Shown: positions 1 to 8,351 of the stretch, piece after piece
How positions within the stretch are numbered: the first letter of the stretch is position 1
Layout of the letters: each line of letters starts with the position of its first letter
Assembly (NCBI GenBank): GCA_019241915.1
Contig: JAFAWI010000175.1
Location: 1 to 12,752, forward strand
Source: Alphaproteobacteria bacterium
GTDB taxonomy: Bacteria; Pseudomonadota; Alphaproteobacteria; ATCC43930; CGMCC-115725
Direction of reading: 5' to 3'
DNA length: 12,752 bases
Made by a program: the position numbers and the translations under genes
The notes under the pieces: generated by a model
What the model saw: only the letters and a program-made list of their open reading frames with translations
The model's database searches: none
What the model was told of the DNA's origin: nothing

Positions 1-101
1 CCGCAAGTTTACAAAGCCATCGAATGCCTGACGCGGCAAGCGTGTTAGACTTTCGCCGGTTGCTGGACCTCCTGGCGGCCAGCCGGTGAAGGCGGGGGCA
101 A

Positions 102-1418
102 ATGTTGGGCTCCTTTCGACGGACGGCGCTTCCGGTCATCGCGCTGCTCGCCACAGCCGAGAACGGCGCGGCCGGCGGTTTCGCGATCGAAGACCACAGC
201 GCGCGGCAGCTCGGCGACGCCAATGCGGGCGCGGCCGCCGCGGCGGAGGATGCGAGCACGATCGCCGACAACCCGGCCGGGATCGCGCTGCTCGAAAAAC
301 CGCAGGTCAGCGGGACGGGTATCGTCGTCGACACGCACTTGCCGTTCGCCAACAGCGGCTCGCGGCTGCCGACCGGCGCCCCGCTCGGCGGCGGCAACGA
401 CGATGGCGGCGGTTTCGCACTGTTGCCGAACCTGTTTGCCACAACCCCGGTCACCGCCGATTTCAGCTTTGGTGTCGGTCTTTTCCCGAGTTTTGGTTTG
501 GCAACCAATTACGCCTACAACTGGGTTGGGCGCTACGCCGCGCTGGCGACCAAGGTCACCTCGTTCGACCTGGTGCCGACGGCGGCGTATCGCCTGCTGC
601 CTAACCTGGCGATCGGCGCATCGCCGGTGCTTCGTTACAGCAAGATAAGACTGACCAACGCAATCGATTTCGGCTCGATCGGCGCCGGCTTGGGGCTGCC
701 CGGGGCGATACCCGGAGGCAGCGACGGCGCTGCCGATGTTCGCGGTGAGGGGTGGTCGCTCGGCTTCAACCTCGGGCTGATCGCGCAACCGATCGGCGAT
801 ACGCGCGTCGGCATCGCCTATTTTCACAATGCGGCGGCGCGGGTAAGCGGCCCGGCACGATTTTCCCGCTCCCCTGTGGGCGATGCGATCGCCGCCGCCA
901 CCGGCGCGTTTGCGAACACCGGTGCATCGGGCGACGTCCCCTACCCCGACCGCGCCAGCGTGGGGGTGGTGCACAGCCTGACCCCCGAGCTCGATCTGCG
1001 GGGCGGCTTCGCATGGACCCAGTGGAACAGCTTTCAGACCGAGTACATCACGTTCGGCAACGGTATCCAGCCGCCCGCCGTGATGAGCGAGCGATGGCGC
1101 AATACCGTAACCGTATCGCTCGGCGGCAATTACCGTATCGCCCCCGACTGGGTTCTGCGCGCCGGGCTGGAATACGACCAGACACCGGTCCCCGGGCCAT
1201 CCAACCGCGACCCGCGCATCCCCGACGCCAGCCGGATCGAGGCCGCTATCGGCGCCAGTTATGCTGTCAACGCCTCAACCTCGATCGACTTCGCCTATGA
1301 ACATTTGTTTGGCGGCACCGTGCGCAGCGCCGATATCAGCGCCACCGGCGACCAATTAAACGGATCAACGCGGGTCTCCGCAGATATTTTTGCCCTGCAA
1401 GTCACCTACTCTTATTGA
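102..1418 (+). CDS. FadL/OmpP1/TodX-family outer-membrane transport protein
   Basis: Predicted 438-residue outer-membrane beta-barrel of the FadL family, which lets long-chain fatty acids or other hydrophobic compounds cross the outer membrane. Residues 1-24 look like a signal peptide: RR at 6-7, then a hydrophobic stretch, then NGAAGGF, with cleavage near GAA/GGF. Residues 33-60 match the family's N-terminal hatch: SARQLGDANAG, an alanine run, EDASTIADNPAG, with NPAG at 57-60. The rest alternates polar and hydrophobic residues with many aromatic strand ends, and the chain ends in VTYSY, as expected for a barrel whose last residue is aromatic. Length is normal for the family. The ATG at 102 follows a G-rich stretch (91-98) and gives a complete signal peptide. 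Family membership is clear; the substrate cannot be read from sequence. No fatty-acid or aromatic catabolic gene lies beside it. Confidence 0.9.
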   Translation: MLGSFRRTALPVIALLATAENGAAGGFAIEDHSARQLGDANAGAAAAAEDASTIADNPAGIALLEKPQVSGTGIVVDTHLPFANSGSRLPTGAPLGGGNDDGGGFALLPNLFATTPVTADFSFGVGLFPSFGLATNYAYNWVGRYAALATKVTSFDLVPTAAYRLLPNLAIGASPVLRYSKIRLTNAIDFGSIGAGLGLPGAIPGGSDGAADVRGEGWSLGFNLGLIAQPIGDTRVGIAYFHNAAARVSGPARFSRSPVGDAIAAATGAFANTGASGDVPYPDRASVGVVHSLTPELDLRGGFAWTQWNSFQTEYITFGNGIQPPAVMSERWRNTVTVSLGGNYRIAPDWVLRAGLEYDQTPVPGPSNRDPRIPDASRIEAAIGASYAVNASTSIDFAYEHLFGGTVRSADISATGDQLNGSTRVSADIFALQVTYSY

Positions 1419-1461
1419 AGAGCCAGGAATCGTCTCGTAGCATGGGCTGCTTTCAGCGTAG

Positions 1462-1486
1462 ATATTATCTATAATATTACGCGTAA
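1462..1486. promoter_or_regulatory. AT-rich double palindrome / candidate promoter-operator of the cyclase gene
   Basis: Within the 123-base gap before the cyclase gene is an AT-rich island in otherwise GC-rich DNA. Bases 1462-1468 (ATATTAT) and 1471-1477 (ATAATAT) form a perfect 7-bp inverted repeat around CT. It runs directly into the perfect 10-base palindrome TTACGCGTAA at 1477-1486. A consensus -10 hexamer, TATAAT, sits at 1470-1475 inside the first repeat; at 17-base spacing the -35 would be CTGCTT (1447-1452), a weak match. A regulator binding the palindromes would overlap the -10, which suggests repression. The sequence is directly visible; the promoter and operator roles are inferred. 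Confidence 0.4.
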
Positions 1487-1541
1487 CGTGCGGTTCTACT
1501 GGAAGGCGATCGGCGTGCCTGCAGTTGCCCAGATGTGATCG

Positions 1542-4259
1542 ATGGCCGAAGCCACCTCCGATCTGATCGAGCCCATCCCGGCACAGCGCGTCCGGGCGCC
1601 GCAGGGGCATGCGGTTTCATCGCGAGGACTCTACCGCAACCTGCTCGGGATCGAGCTCAAGGGTACCTGCGCGGCGACCGCGGTCATGTTCGTCCTGGCC
1701 CTGCTCGGCCTCAATTTCACTTTGGCGCAGTGGGGCTGCATCATGATCGCGCTGCCGTTCTGCCTGGCAGCGTTTCTCATTCCCGACATTTGGATTCTGA
1801 CCCGTCACTTCCGGCCGATCGGGCGCGCGCTCGACCGCATCGATCGCGGCGGGAGGCCGACCAGCGGCGAGGCTTCGGCGGCCATCGTCCAGGCGCTGAA
1901 CCTGCCGCTTTTCTGTTTTACCCGGGTCAATTTGATCCACGGACCGCTCGCGACCGTGTCGATCCTGATCTCGTTCGAGGTGATGAACGGCGGCCTCAAC
2001 GCCGGGTTTGCGCTGTGGCAAAAGCTGATATTTGCGGGCACGGCTCTGCTGTTTGCCGCACCGACGCATGCCCTGCTCGAATATTTCGCGATTGCCCGCG
2101 ACGTGGCCGCGCCGATCGAGGTTCTGTCGCAATACGCCGACGACGGCATTTTGCCGGCCGACCAGGCGCGGCTCGTCGCAGTCCGGCTTCGCCGCAAGCT
2201 GCTGTACCTGTCGATTTTTATCACCGGCCTGCCACTGATCTTCTTCGCCGCATCCGTGGTCTTCAAGTTCGACCACGTCTTGTGGATGAGCGATGCATCG
2301 ATCCCCAACCAGGCACTTTTCCCGCTGTGGCAATGGATCGCCGGTGTCGTCCTGGTGTGCCTGTTGCTGGTTGTGACATCGACAAAGTTCACCACCGACG
2401 AGGTGTCGCGCTCGGCCGCAATCCTGGTGGAGGCGATGCGCAAGGTCGAGCTCGGCAACCTCGATACCGACCTCAGCATCACCACGACCGATGAATACGC
2501 CGACCTCTTTCGCGGCTTCAACCACATGCTGCGCGGGTTGCGCGACGAGGCCCGGCTGATCGAGATCACCCAGGGCCTTTCGGGAGAACTCAACCTCGAC
2601 ACGCTGATCCAGCGGATCATGAACGCGGCCACCGACCTGATGCACGCCGAGCGGGCCAGTCTGTTCGTCTACGACGCCGGCACGCACGAGTTGTGGTCGC
2701 GTTACGCCGGCGGCCTCGGCCCGAACGAAATCCGCATCCCCGCTTCCGCCGGCATTGCCGGCGCCGTCTACACCTCGGGCATCGCCGCCAATGTCGGCGA
2801 TGCCTATGCCGACCCTCGCTTCGATCGCGAAATCGACCACGCAACCGGCTATCACACCCGCAACATTCTGTGCATGCCGATCGTCAGCAAGACGGGCGCT
2901 CGCATCGGGGTGACCGAAGTCCTCAACAAGCGCGGCGGCGGCGGCTTCACCGCGCGGGATGAGGATCAGCTGCGCGCGTTCACGGCGCAAATCTCGGTGC
3001 TGCTGGAAAACGCCCAACTGTTCGACGAGGTGCTGAGCGTCAAGAATTACAACGAGAACATTCTGCGCAGCACATCGAACGGCATGATCACGACCGATTT
3101 GGCAGGACGTGTCGTCACCGCCAACACCGCGGCGCTCGCTATTTTGAAACACGAAGAGGACGCGGTGATCGGCAGGCCATCGGCCGAGCTGTTCGCGGGC
3201 AGCAACGCGTGGGTTGTCGAGTCGATGTCGCGCGTCGCGGCCAAGGCGGAGCCCGATATCTCGCTCGATGCGAGCCTGACCGCGGCCGACGGCCGCGCCG
3301 TATCGGTCAACATGACGGTGGAGCCGCTGACCGGCCTCAACGGCACCACCATCGGCTCGATGCTGGTGTTCGAAGACATTACCGACGAGGCGCGCCTCAA
3401 GGCGACGATGCGGCGTTACATGAGCCGCGAGGTTGCCGACCAGCTCCTCGCCTCGGGCGATGCCGCCCTCGAAGGAAAGCTGCAGACCGTCACCATCCTG
3501 TTCTCCGACATCCGCAACTTCACCGGCCTGTCGGAAGCGCTGGGCGCGCGCGAAACCGTGGCGCTGCTGAACGAGTATTTTAACGAGATGGTCGAAGTCG
3601 TCTCCCGCCATGGCGGAATCCTCGACAAGTACATCGGCGACGGGGTCATGGCGCTGTTCGGCGCGCCGTTCAAGCGGCCGGACGATGCGGATCGCGCACT
3701 GTCCGTCGCCAACGAAATGCTCGTTGTGCTCGAAGGGCTTAATCGACGCCGCGGTGCGCGCGGCGAAGCCCCTATCGAGATTCGTGTCGGGCTTGCCACC
3801 GGCGACGTGATTGCCGGCAATATCGGTTCACCGACCCGGGTCGACTACACCGTCATCGGCGACAGCGTGAACCTCGCGTCCCGGCTTGAGGTGGCCAACA
3901 AGCTCTACGGCACCCGGATACTGCTGGACGCGGCAACCCGAGAGTCGTTGAAGAGCCCCACTGCCCTCCGGCAGATCGACTTGTTGCAGGTAAGGGGCAA
4001 GGACCAGCCTGTCGCCGTCTACGAGTCGCTCGGCTATCTCGCCGGTGCGCCGGCGCTCGACCGCATGATCGCGTATTTCGAGCACGGTCTCTCGGCCTAC
4101 CGCAACCGCGACTGGCAGGCCGCGACCGCGTCCTTTGAGCAGGCCCTCGCGCTTCGACCGGAAGACGAGCCGAGCCGGATCTACATCGACCGCTGCCGCA
4201 CTTACGCGCAGGCGCCGCCGCCGGACGATTGGGGCGGTATTTGGGTCAGCGAGAAGTAA
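1542..4259 (+). CDS. Membrane-bound class III adenylate cyclase (6TM-HAMP-GAF-PAS-cyclase)
   Basis: 905 residues, predicted to make cAMP from ATP at the inner membrane. About six TM helices lie near residues 41-61, 65-86, 133-149, 161-181, 219-241 and 262-281. A HAMP-like linker follows (about 284-340), then GAF (351-492), PAS (503-615), the RRYMSREVADQLL linker and a class III catalytic domain (about 645-830). Catalytic residues look complete: metal aspartates D656 (FSDIRNFTG) and D700 (KYIGDG), adenine-specifying K696 and D768 (RVDYTVIGD), and transition-state N777 and R781 (VNLASRLE). K and D at the two specificity positions argue for adenylate over guanylate cyclase. The GAF carries N462-K463, F469 and D473-E474, the NKFDE motif of cyclic-nucleotide-binding GAFs. 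The C-terminal ~65 residues are TPR-like and end in a DDWGGIWV motif. The start is well fixed: an in-frame TGA lies at 1536-1538 and the next Met is residue 49. No good Shine-Dalgarno is visible. Confidence 0.95.
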   Translation: MAEATSDLIEPIPAQRVRAPQGHAVSSRGLYRNLLGIELKGTCAATAVMFVLALLGLNFTLAQWGCIMIALPFCLAAFLIPDIWILTRHFRPIGRALDRIDRGGRPTSGEASAAIVQALNLPLFCFTRVNLIHGPLATVSILISFEVMNGGLNAGFALWQKLIFAGTALLFAAPTHALLEYFAIARDVAAPIEVLSQYADDGILPADQARLVAVRLRRKLLYLSIFITGLPLIFFAASVVFKFDHVLWMSDASIPNQALFPLWQWIAGVVLVCLLLVVTSTKFTTDEVSRSAAILVEAMRKVELGNLDTDLSITTTDEYADLFRGFNHMLRGLRDEARLIEITQGLSGELNLDTLIQRIMNAATDLMHAERASLFVYDAGTHELWSRYAGGLGPNEIRIPASAGIAGAVYTSGIAANVGDAYADPRFDREIDHATGYHTRNILCMPIVSKTGARIGVTEVLNKRGGGGFTARDEDQLRAFTAQISVLLENAQLFDEVLSVKNYNENILRSTSNGMITTDLAGRVVTANTAALAILKHEEDAVIGRPSAELFAGSNAWVVESMSRVAAKAEPDISLDASLTAADGRAVSVNMTVEPLTGLNGTTIGSMLVFEDITDEARLKATMRRYMSREVADQLLASGDAALEGKLQTVTILFSDIRNFTGLSEALGARETVALLNEYFNEMVEVVSRHGGILDKYIGDGVMALFGAPFKRPDDADRALSVANEMLVVLEGLNRRRGARGEAPIEIRVGLATGDVIAGNIGSPTRVDYTVIGDSVNLASRLEVANKLYGTRILLDAATRESLKSPTALRQIDLLQVRGKDQPVAVYESLGYLAGAPALDRMIAYFEHGLSAYRNRDWQAATASFEQALALRPEDEPSRIYIDRCRTYAQAPPPDDWGGIWVSEK

Positions 4260-4404
4260 CGGGCCGCGGCCGGGCGGTGACAGCTATCGCGTCGGTCGCG
4301 GCCGCCCGCGCAGGTCGTCAACCTAGCGGCGGCGCCGTTCCGGCCGGCCGAACGCCACCGTTGACGGCCGCTGACCTCGGCTGAAGGGGCGATCCCCGCG
4401 CGAG

Positions 4405-5427
4405 ATGGAACTCGGCTACAATTTCCGTCCGCGCTTCACCGAGTGGGTTGTCGCGAACAAGCTGCTGCAGAGCCGCTTTGTGCTGCTCGACATCGGCGTC
4501 CAGGGCGGCATTCACCCGCGCTGGAACCATCTCGGCGCCGCTCTTGAAGTTCATGGATTCGATGCGCTCGCGGAAACCGTCGCGCCGCTGGCCGCGGCAG
4601 CACCGCCTCGCCACCATTATTATTCGATGGCGCTGGGCAATGAGGATGGGCACACCACGCTCTTCGTTCCGGCCAACAAATTCGCCGCCTCGCTGGCGTT
4701 GCGCGATCTTGCGCCCGAGCATCGGCGGTTGCGAATCGATCCCGGCGTGTCGGCGAGCCCTCAACCAAGGACCGTGCCTGTCGCCCGGCTCGACACGCTG
4801 CGCCGCAACGGCCTGATCCCGCCGCCCGACTTTCTCAAGATGGATTGCGAGGGGCATGAGCCGGCGATATTGCGCGGCGCTGCGGAGCTGTTGGCCGGCC
4901 GGAGCTTGATTGGCATTCAATCCGAAATCGGACTGCTTCCAAGCGGCGCCCGTCAGTCGCACTTTTCGGATGTCTTCGAGCAGTTGCGACCGCACGGCTT
5001 CGCTGTCACCGACGTGGTTGCCGACCGATTCGCGTGCCGCAGCTTTGCCGACCGCGCAGTTGCCCTTGACCGCCGCCGCGCGATCTCTGGCCTCGCGGGC
5101 GCGGTCGGCGCGCTTGAGATGCTGTTCGTTGCGGTGCCGGCCGCAGCGGACCGCCTAACGGCCGACCGGCTGCTCAAATGCGCGATCGTGCTTGAACTCT
5201 TCGGGTTCAACGACATGGCATACGATGTTCTGATCGCCGGCGCGGATCGCGTCGCCGGCGCCGCCGATATCGCCCCAGCCGCCGACCGGCTGATCTACCG
5301 CCCGTCGATCGCGCGGTCAGACAGCTCGATCTCACGCGCGCTGGGCGACCTTGGCCGCGCCTTGATCCGCAGTATGCATTACCGCTTCGACCGGCGCTTG
5401 GCGCCCGGCCCGCCGTTTGCGGATTGA
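4405..5427 (+). CDS. FkbM-family SAM-dependent methyltransferase
   Basis: 340-residue predicted class I methyltransferase of the FkbM type; such enzymes often O-methylate sugars of surface polysaccharides or secondary metabolites. SAM motif I is LLDIGVQGG (27-35, with D29, G31 and G35), followed by an acidic residue after the second strand (HGFD). The family signature FLKMDCEGHEPAILRGA begins at residue 143, with D147, E149 and E152. The core ends near residue 230. The remaining ~110 residues are Ala/Leu/Arg-rich, probably helical, and I do not recognise them. The ATG at 4405 is the only start that keeps the N-terminal strand. The nearest purine-rich stretch, GAAGGGG (4383-4389), is 15 bases away, and part of it can pair with CCCC at 4394-4397, so translation may be weak. 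It stands alone, with no glycosyltransferase beside it. Acceptor unknown. Confidence 0.85.
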   Translation: MELGYNFRPRFTEWVVANKLLQSRFVLLDIGVQGGIHPRWNHLGAALEVHGFDALAETVAPLAAAAPPRHHYYSMALGNEDGHTTLFVPANKFAASLALRDLAPEHRRLRIDPGVSASPQPRTVPVARLDTLRRNGLIPPPDFLKMDCEGHEPAILRGAAELLAGRSLIGIQSEIGLLPSGARQSHFSDVFEQLRPHGFAVTDVVADRFACRSFADRAVALDRRRAISGLAGAVGALEMLFVAVPAAADRLTADRLLKCAIVLELFGFNDMAYDVLIAGADRVAGAADIAPAADRLIYRPSIARSDSSISRALGDLGRALIRSMHYRFDRRLAPGPPFAD

Positions 5428-5527
5428 CGCCGCGGGCGGGAGCGTTCGCCACGGCGGAGCGCAGCAGCTCTGTTTCGTTATTATCGAGGGTATCCACTGC
5501 AATACCGCCACCCAGCAAGGTCTGCCG

Positions 5528-8194
5528 ATGCTCGATCTGCCGCACGACACCGCCCCGCCGAAGCCGACGCGGCTTAGCGAATACCGGCCGCCCGACTTTC
5601 TGATTGACCAAGCTCAGCTGTCGTTTTCGCTCGGCGATGCCGAAACGGTCGTCACATCTCTGCTGGTGCTACGACGCAACCCTGCCGGCGCGCCGAACGC
5701 GCCTCTACGGCTCGATGGCGAGGAGCTGGAGTTGCTGTCGTTACGTGTCGACGGCGCGCCGCCGCTGGAGCCCGCCCGCTACCAAATCGAAGCGGACGGC
5801 GCGCTGGTGATCCCGGATGTGCCGGACGGCTTCAAGCTCGAAACCGTGGTGCGGATCAAACCGCGGCTCAACACCGCGCTCAGCGGCCTTTACACCTCGG
5901 GCGGCAATTTCTGCACGCAATGCGAGGCCGAGGGCTTCCGCCGCATCACCTGGTTTCTCGACCGGCCCGACGTATCGGCCAAATACCGCGTCAGGATCGA
6001 GGCCGACAAAGCCCGCTATCCAATCCTGCTGTCGAACGGCAATCCCGGCGAGCGCGGCGACCTCGCCGGCGGCCGTCATTACGCCACCTGGGACGACCCG
6101 CACCCGAAGCCGTCATACCTGTTCGCGCTGGTCGCCGGCGACCTTGTCGCGTACCGCGATGAATTCACCACGCGCTCGGGCCGGCGCGTGCCGCTCGCGA
6201 TCTGGGTCAGGCGCGGCGACGAGGATAAATGCGCGCACGCGATGACCTCGCTCAAGGCGTCGATGAAATGGGACGAGGACATCTACGGCCTCGAATACGA
6301 TCTCGACGTATTCAACATCGTCGCGGTCAGCGATTTCAACATGGGGGCGATGGAGAACAAGGGCCTCAACATCTTCAACACGCGCTATGTCCTCGCCAAA
6401 CCCGACACCGCGACCGACACCGATTACGAGAACATCGAGAGCGTCATCGCGCATGAGTACTTCCACAACTGGACCGGCGACCGCGTCACCTGCCGCGACT
6501 GGTTTCAGCTCTCGCTGAAAGAAGGACTGACAGTCTTTCGCGACCAGCAGTTCTCGGCCGACATGGGGAGTGCCGCGGTGTGCCGGATCGCCGACATCCG
6601 GGCGCTGCGCGCCTCGCAATTCCCCGAGGACGCGGGCCCCCTGGCGCACCCGGTGCAGCCGCAGAGCTATCTGCGGATCGACAATTTCTACACCGCGACC
6701 GTCTACAACAAGGGCGCCGAACTGATCCGCATGATGCACACGCTCTTGGGGCGTGACGGTTTTCGCAAGGGCATGGACCTCTATTTCCGGCGGCACGACA
6801 ACTCGGCCGCGACGATCCCCGATTTTGTCGCGGCGATGCAGGATGCGAGCGGCGTCGATCTGTCGGAATTTGCGCGCTGGTATCGCCAAGCCGGCACGCC
6901 CGAGGTCACGGTCGAGGACCGCTATGACCCGGCATCGAGGACCTATGAGCTGACCGTGTCGCAAAAGACTCCGCCGACGCCGGGCCAGCCGGAGAAGGAG
7001 CCGGTGCCGATCCCGGTGGCGATGGGCCTCCTCGGCCCCAATGGCGACGAATTGCCGACCCGGCTCGACGGCGAGGCGCAGGCGCACGACGGGACGCGCC
7101 TCCTCGTCTGCGACCGGCCGCGCCAGACGTTCCGCTTTGTCGATGTGGCGACGCCGCCGGTGCCGTCGCTGCTGCGCGATTTTTCGGCCCCGGTGAAGCT
7201 GGCCGGTATGCCGCTCGACCGGCTCAAGTTCCTGGCGATCCACGACACCGATCCGGTGGCGCGCTGGGATGCCGGCCAACGCGCGGCCGTCGCGGTCTTG
7301 CTCGAGCGGGTCGCGCTGTGGCGCGCGCACAAGGCGCTGCCGCCGCTCGATGCCGACCTCGTCGCCGCGATGCGCCATACCCTCGCCGACGCCCCGCGCG
7401 ACCCGGCCTTTGCCGCCGAAGCGCTGAGCCTGCCGAGCGAGGCGACGCTGGCCGACGAGATGGCGGTGGTCGATGTCGAGGCGGTCCATGCGGTGCGCGA
7501 GGAGGCGCGGCAGTCGATCGCCGCGGCGATGGCGACGGCGCTCGGCGAGACGTACCGCACGCTAAGCGATCCTGGCCCCTACAAGACCGACGGTCAGTCG
7601 ATCGGCCGGCGCGCATTGCGCAATGTCTGCCTCGCCTACCTTGCCGCCGACAAGACGGCCGGCGGCGCGCGGCTCGCCAAGGCCCAGTTCGACGCGCAGC
7701 AGAACATGACCGATGTGCTCGCGGCGTTGTCGGTCCTGAGCGATATCGACGGCCCCGAACGCGCCGCCGCACTCGATGCGTTCTATGCGCGCTGGCGTGA
7801 CGATCCATTGGTGGTCGACAAGTGGTTCGCGCTGCAGGCGCGCTCGTCGCTCCCGGGCACGATCGCCGCGGTAAAATTGCTGACCCGGCACCCGGCCTTC
7901 ACGCGCAGCAACCCGAACCGACTTCGCGCGCTGGTCGGCACCTTCGCGCAGGCGAACCCGCTGCATTTCCACGACGCGCTCGGTTCGGGCTACGCGTTCC
8001 TTGCCGACGAGGTGCTGCTGCTAGACCCCGACAACCCGCAGGTCGCAGCCCGCATGGTGCAGCCGCTGGGGCAATGGCGGCGCTTCGACCCGGCGCGCCA
8101 AGCCCTGATGAAGGCCCAGCTGCAGCGCATTCACGATACGCCGGGTCTCAGCACCAACACGTTCGAGATGGTCGCCAAAAGCCTCGCCGCATAG
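5528..8194 (+). CDS. pepN: Aminopeptidase N (M1 family zinc metallopeptidase)
   Basis: 888-residue cytosolic aminopeptidase that removes N-terminal residues from peptides during protein turnover. It aligns by eye along its length with E. coli PepN (870 residues). Substrate-anchoring GAMEN is at 273-277. The zinc site is HEYFH (H309, E310, H313) plus E332 in LKEGLTVFRD, with the 23-residue H-to-E spacing of PepN. The catalytic tyrosine is Y393 in VYNKGAE. The immunoglobulin-like and helical C-terminal domains follow (RWYRQAGTPEVTV onward, ending MVAKSLAA). I chose the ATG at 5528: AAGG (5517-5520) is a suitable ribosome site seven bases upstream, and the protein then starts where PepN proteins do. 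A TTG at 5417 would add 37 residues with no family support and overlap the methyltransferase stop. A TATTAT hexamer at 5479-5484 could be a -10, but no -35 is convincing. Confidence 0.97.
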   Translation: MLDLPHDTAPPKPTRLSEYRPPDFLIDQAQLSFSLGDAETVVTSLLVLRRNPAGAPNAPLRLDGEELELLSLRVDGAPPLEPARYQIEADGALVIPDVPDGFKLETVVRIKPRLNTALSGLYTSGGNFCTQCEAEGFRRITWFLDRPDVSAKYRVRIEADKARYPILLSNGNPGERGDLAGGRHYATWDDPHPKPSYLFALVAGDLVAYRDEFTTRSGRRVPLAIWVRRGDEDKCAHAMTSLKASMKWDEDIYGLEYDLDVFNIVAVSDFNMGAMENKGLNIFNTRYVLAKPDTATDTDYENIESVIAHEYFHNWTGDRVTCRDWFQLSLKEGLTVFRDQQFSADMGSAAVCRIADIRALRASQFPEDAGPLAHPVQPQSYLRIDNFYTATVYNKGAELIRMMHTLLGRDGFRKGMDLYFRRHDNSAATIPDFVAAMQDASGVDLSEFARWYRQAGTPEVTVEDRYDPASRTYELTVSQKTPPTPGQPEKEPVPIPVAMGLLGPNGDELPTRLDGEAQAHDGTRLLVCDRPRQTFRFVDVATPPVPSLLRDFSAPVKLAGMPLDRLKFLAIHDTDPVARWDAGQRAAVAVLLERVALWRAHKALPPLDADLVAAMRHTLADAPRDPAFAAEALSLPSEATLADEMAVVDVEAVHAVREEARQSIAAAMATALGETYRTLSDPGPYKTDGQSIGRRALRNVCLAYLAADKTAGGARLAKAQFDAQQNMTDVLAALSVLSDIDGPERAAALDAFYARWRDDPLVVDKWFALQARSSLPGTIAAVKLLTRHPAFTRSNPNRLRALVGTFAQANPLHFHDALGSGYAFLADEVLLLDPDNPQVAARMVQPLGQWRRFDPARQALMKAQLQRIHDTPGLSTNTFEMVAKSLAA

Positions 8195-8300
8195 GCGGCG
8201 AAGCGGTCGGTCGCGGTTTCAGCCTGCCTCGGTATCGAGATCGCGTAGCCCGTGAAGCCGAACGAATGCAGCAGCCGGAGCCCCGCGATCGGTCTCGCCT

Positions 8301-8334
8301 CGGCAAGGCCCGCTCGGCCGAGCGGGCCTTGCCG
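8301..8334. terminator. Perfect 34-base palindrome between convergent genes (likely bidirectional terminator)
   Basis: Bases 8301-8317 are the exact reverse complement of 8318-8334, a 17-bp inverted repeat with no spacer. In RNA this would fold on either strand into a stem of about 15 bp closed by a GGCC loop. It lies 107 bases after the pepN stop and 18 bases from the ompA-like stop, where a shared two-way terminator is expected. Neither side has a T-run, so it differs from a textbook intrinsic terminator. The palindrome is certain; the role is inferred from position. Confidence 0.65.
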
Positions 8335-8351
8335 GCGGTGCCGGCGGCGGC

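Noticed and set aside
1..101. End of an upstream gene or a promoter before the FadL gene.
   Set aside because: Too short to judge: frames on + hit stops within the first ~90 bases, and no -35/-10 pair with acceptable spacing was found.
1617..3611. A 664-codon open frame on - opposite the cyclase gene.
   Set aside because: It lies wholly within the cyclase gene, has no recognisable domain, and its His/Arg/Asp-rich composition is that of an antisense frame of a GC-rich gene. The same applies to the long - frames opposite pepN (6113-7489) and FadL (45-974).
4271..4308. CGGGCGG...CCGCCCG as a terminator after the cyclase gene.
   Set aside because: Only a 7-bp stem with a 24-base loop and no T-run, in DNA so GC-rich that such pairs occur by chance.
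5417..5527. TTG start for pepN overlapping the methyltransferase stop.
   Set aside because: The added 37 residues have no counterpart in PepN proteins, and the ATG at 5528 has a well-placed AAGG.
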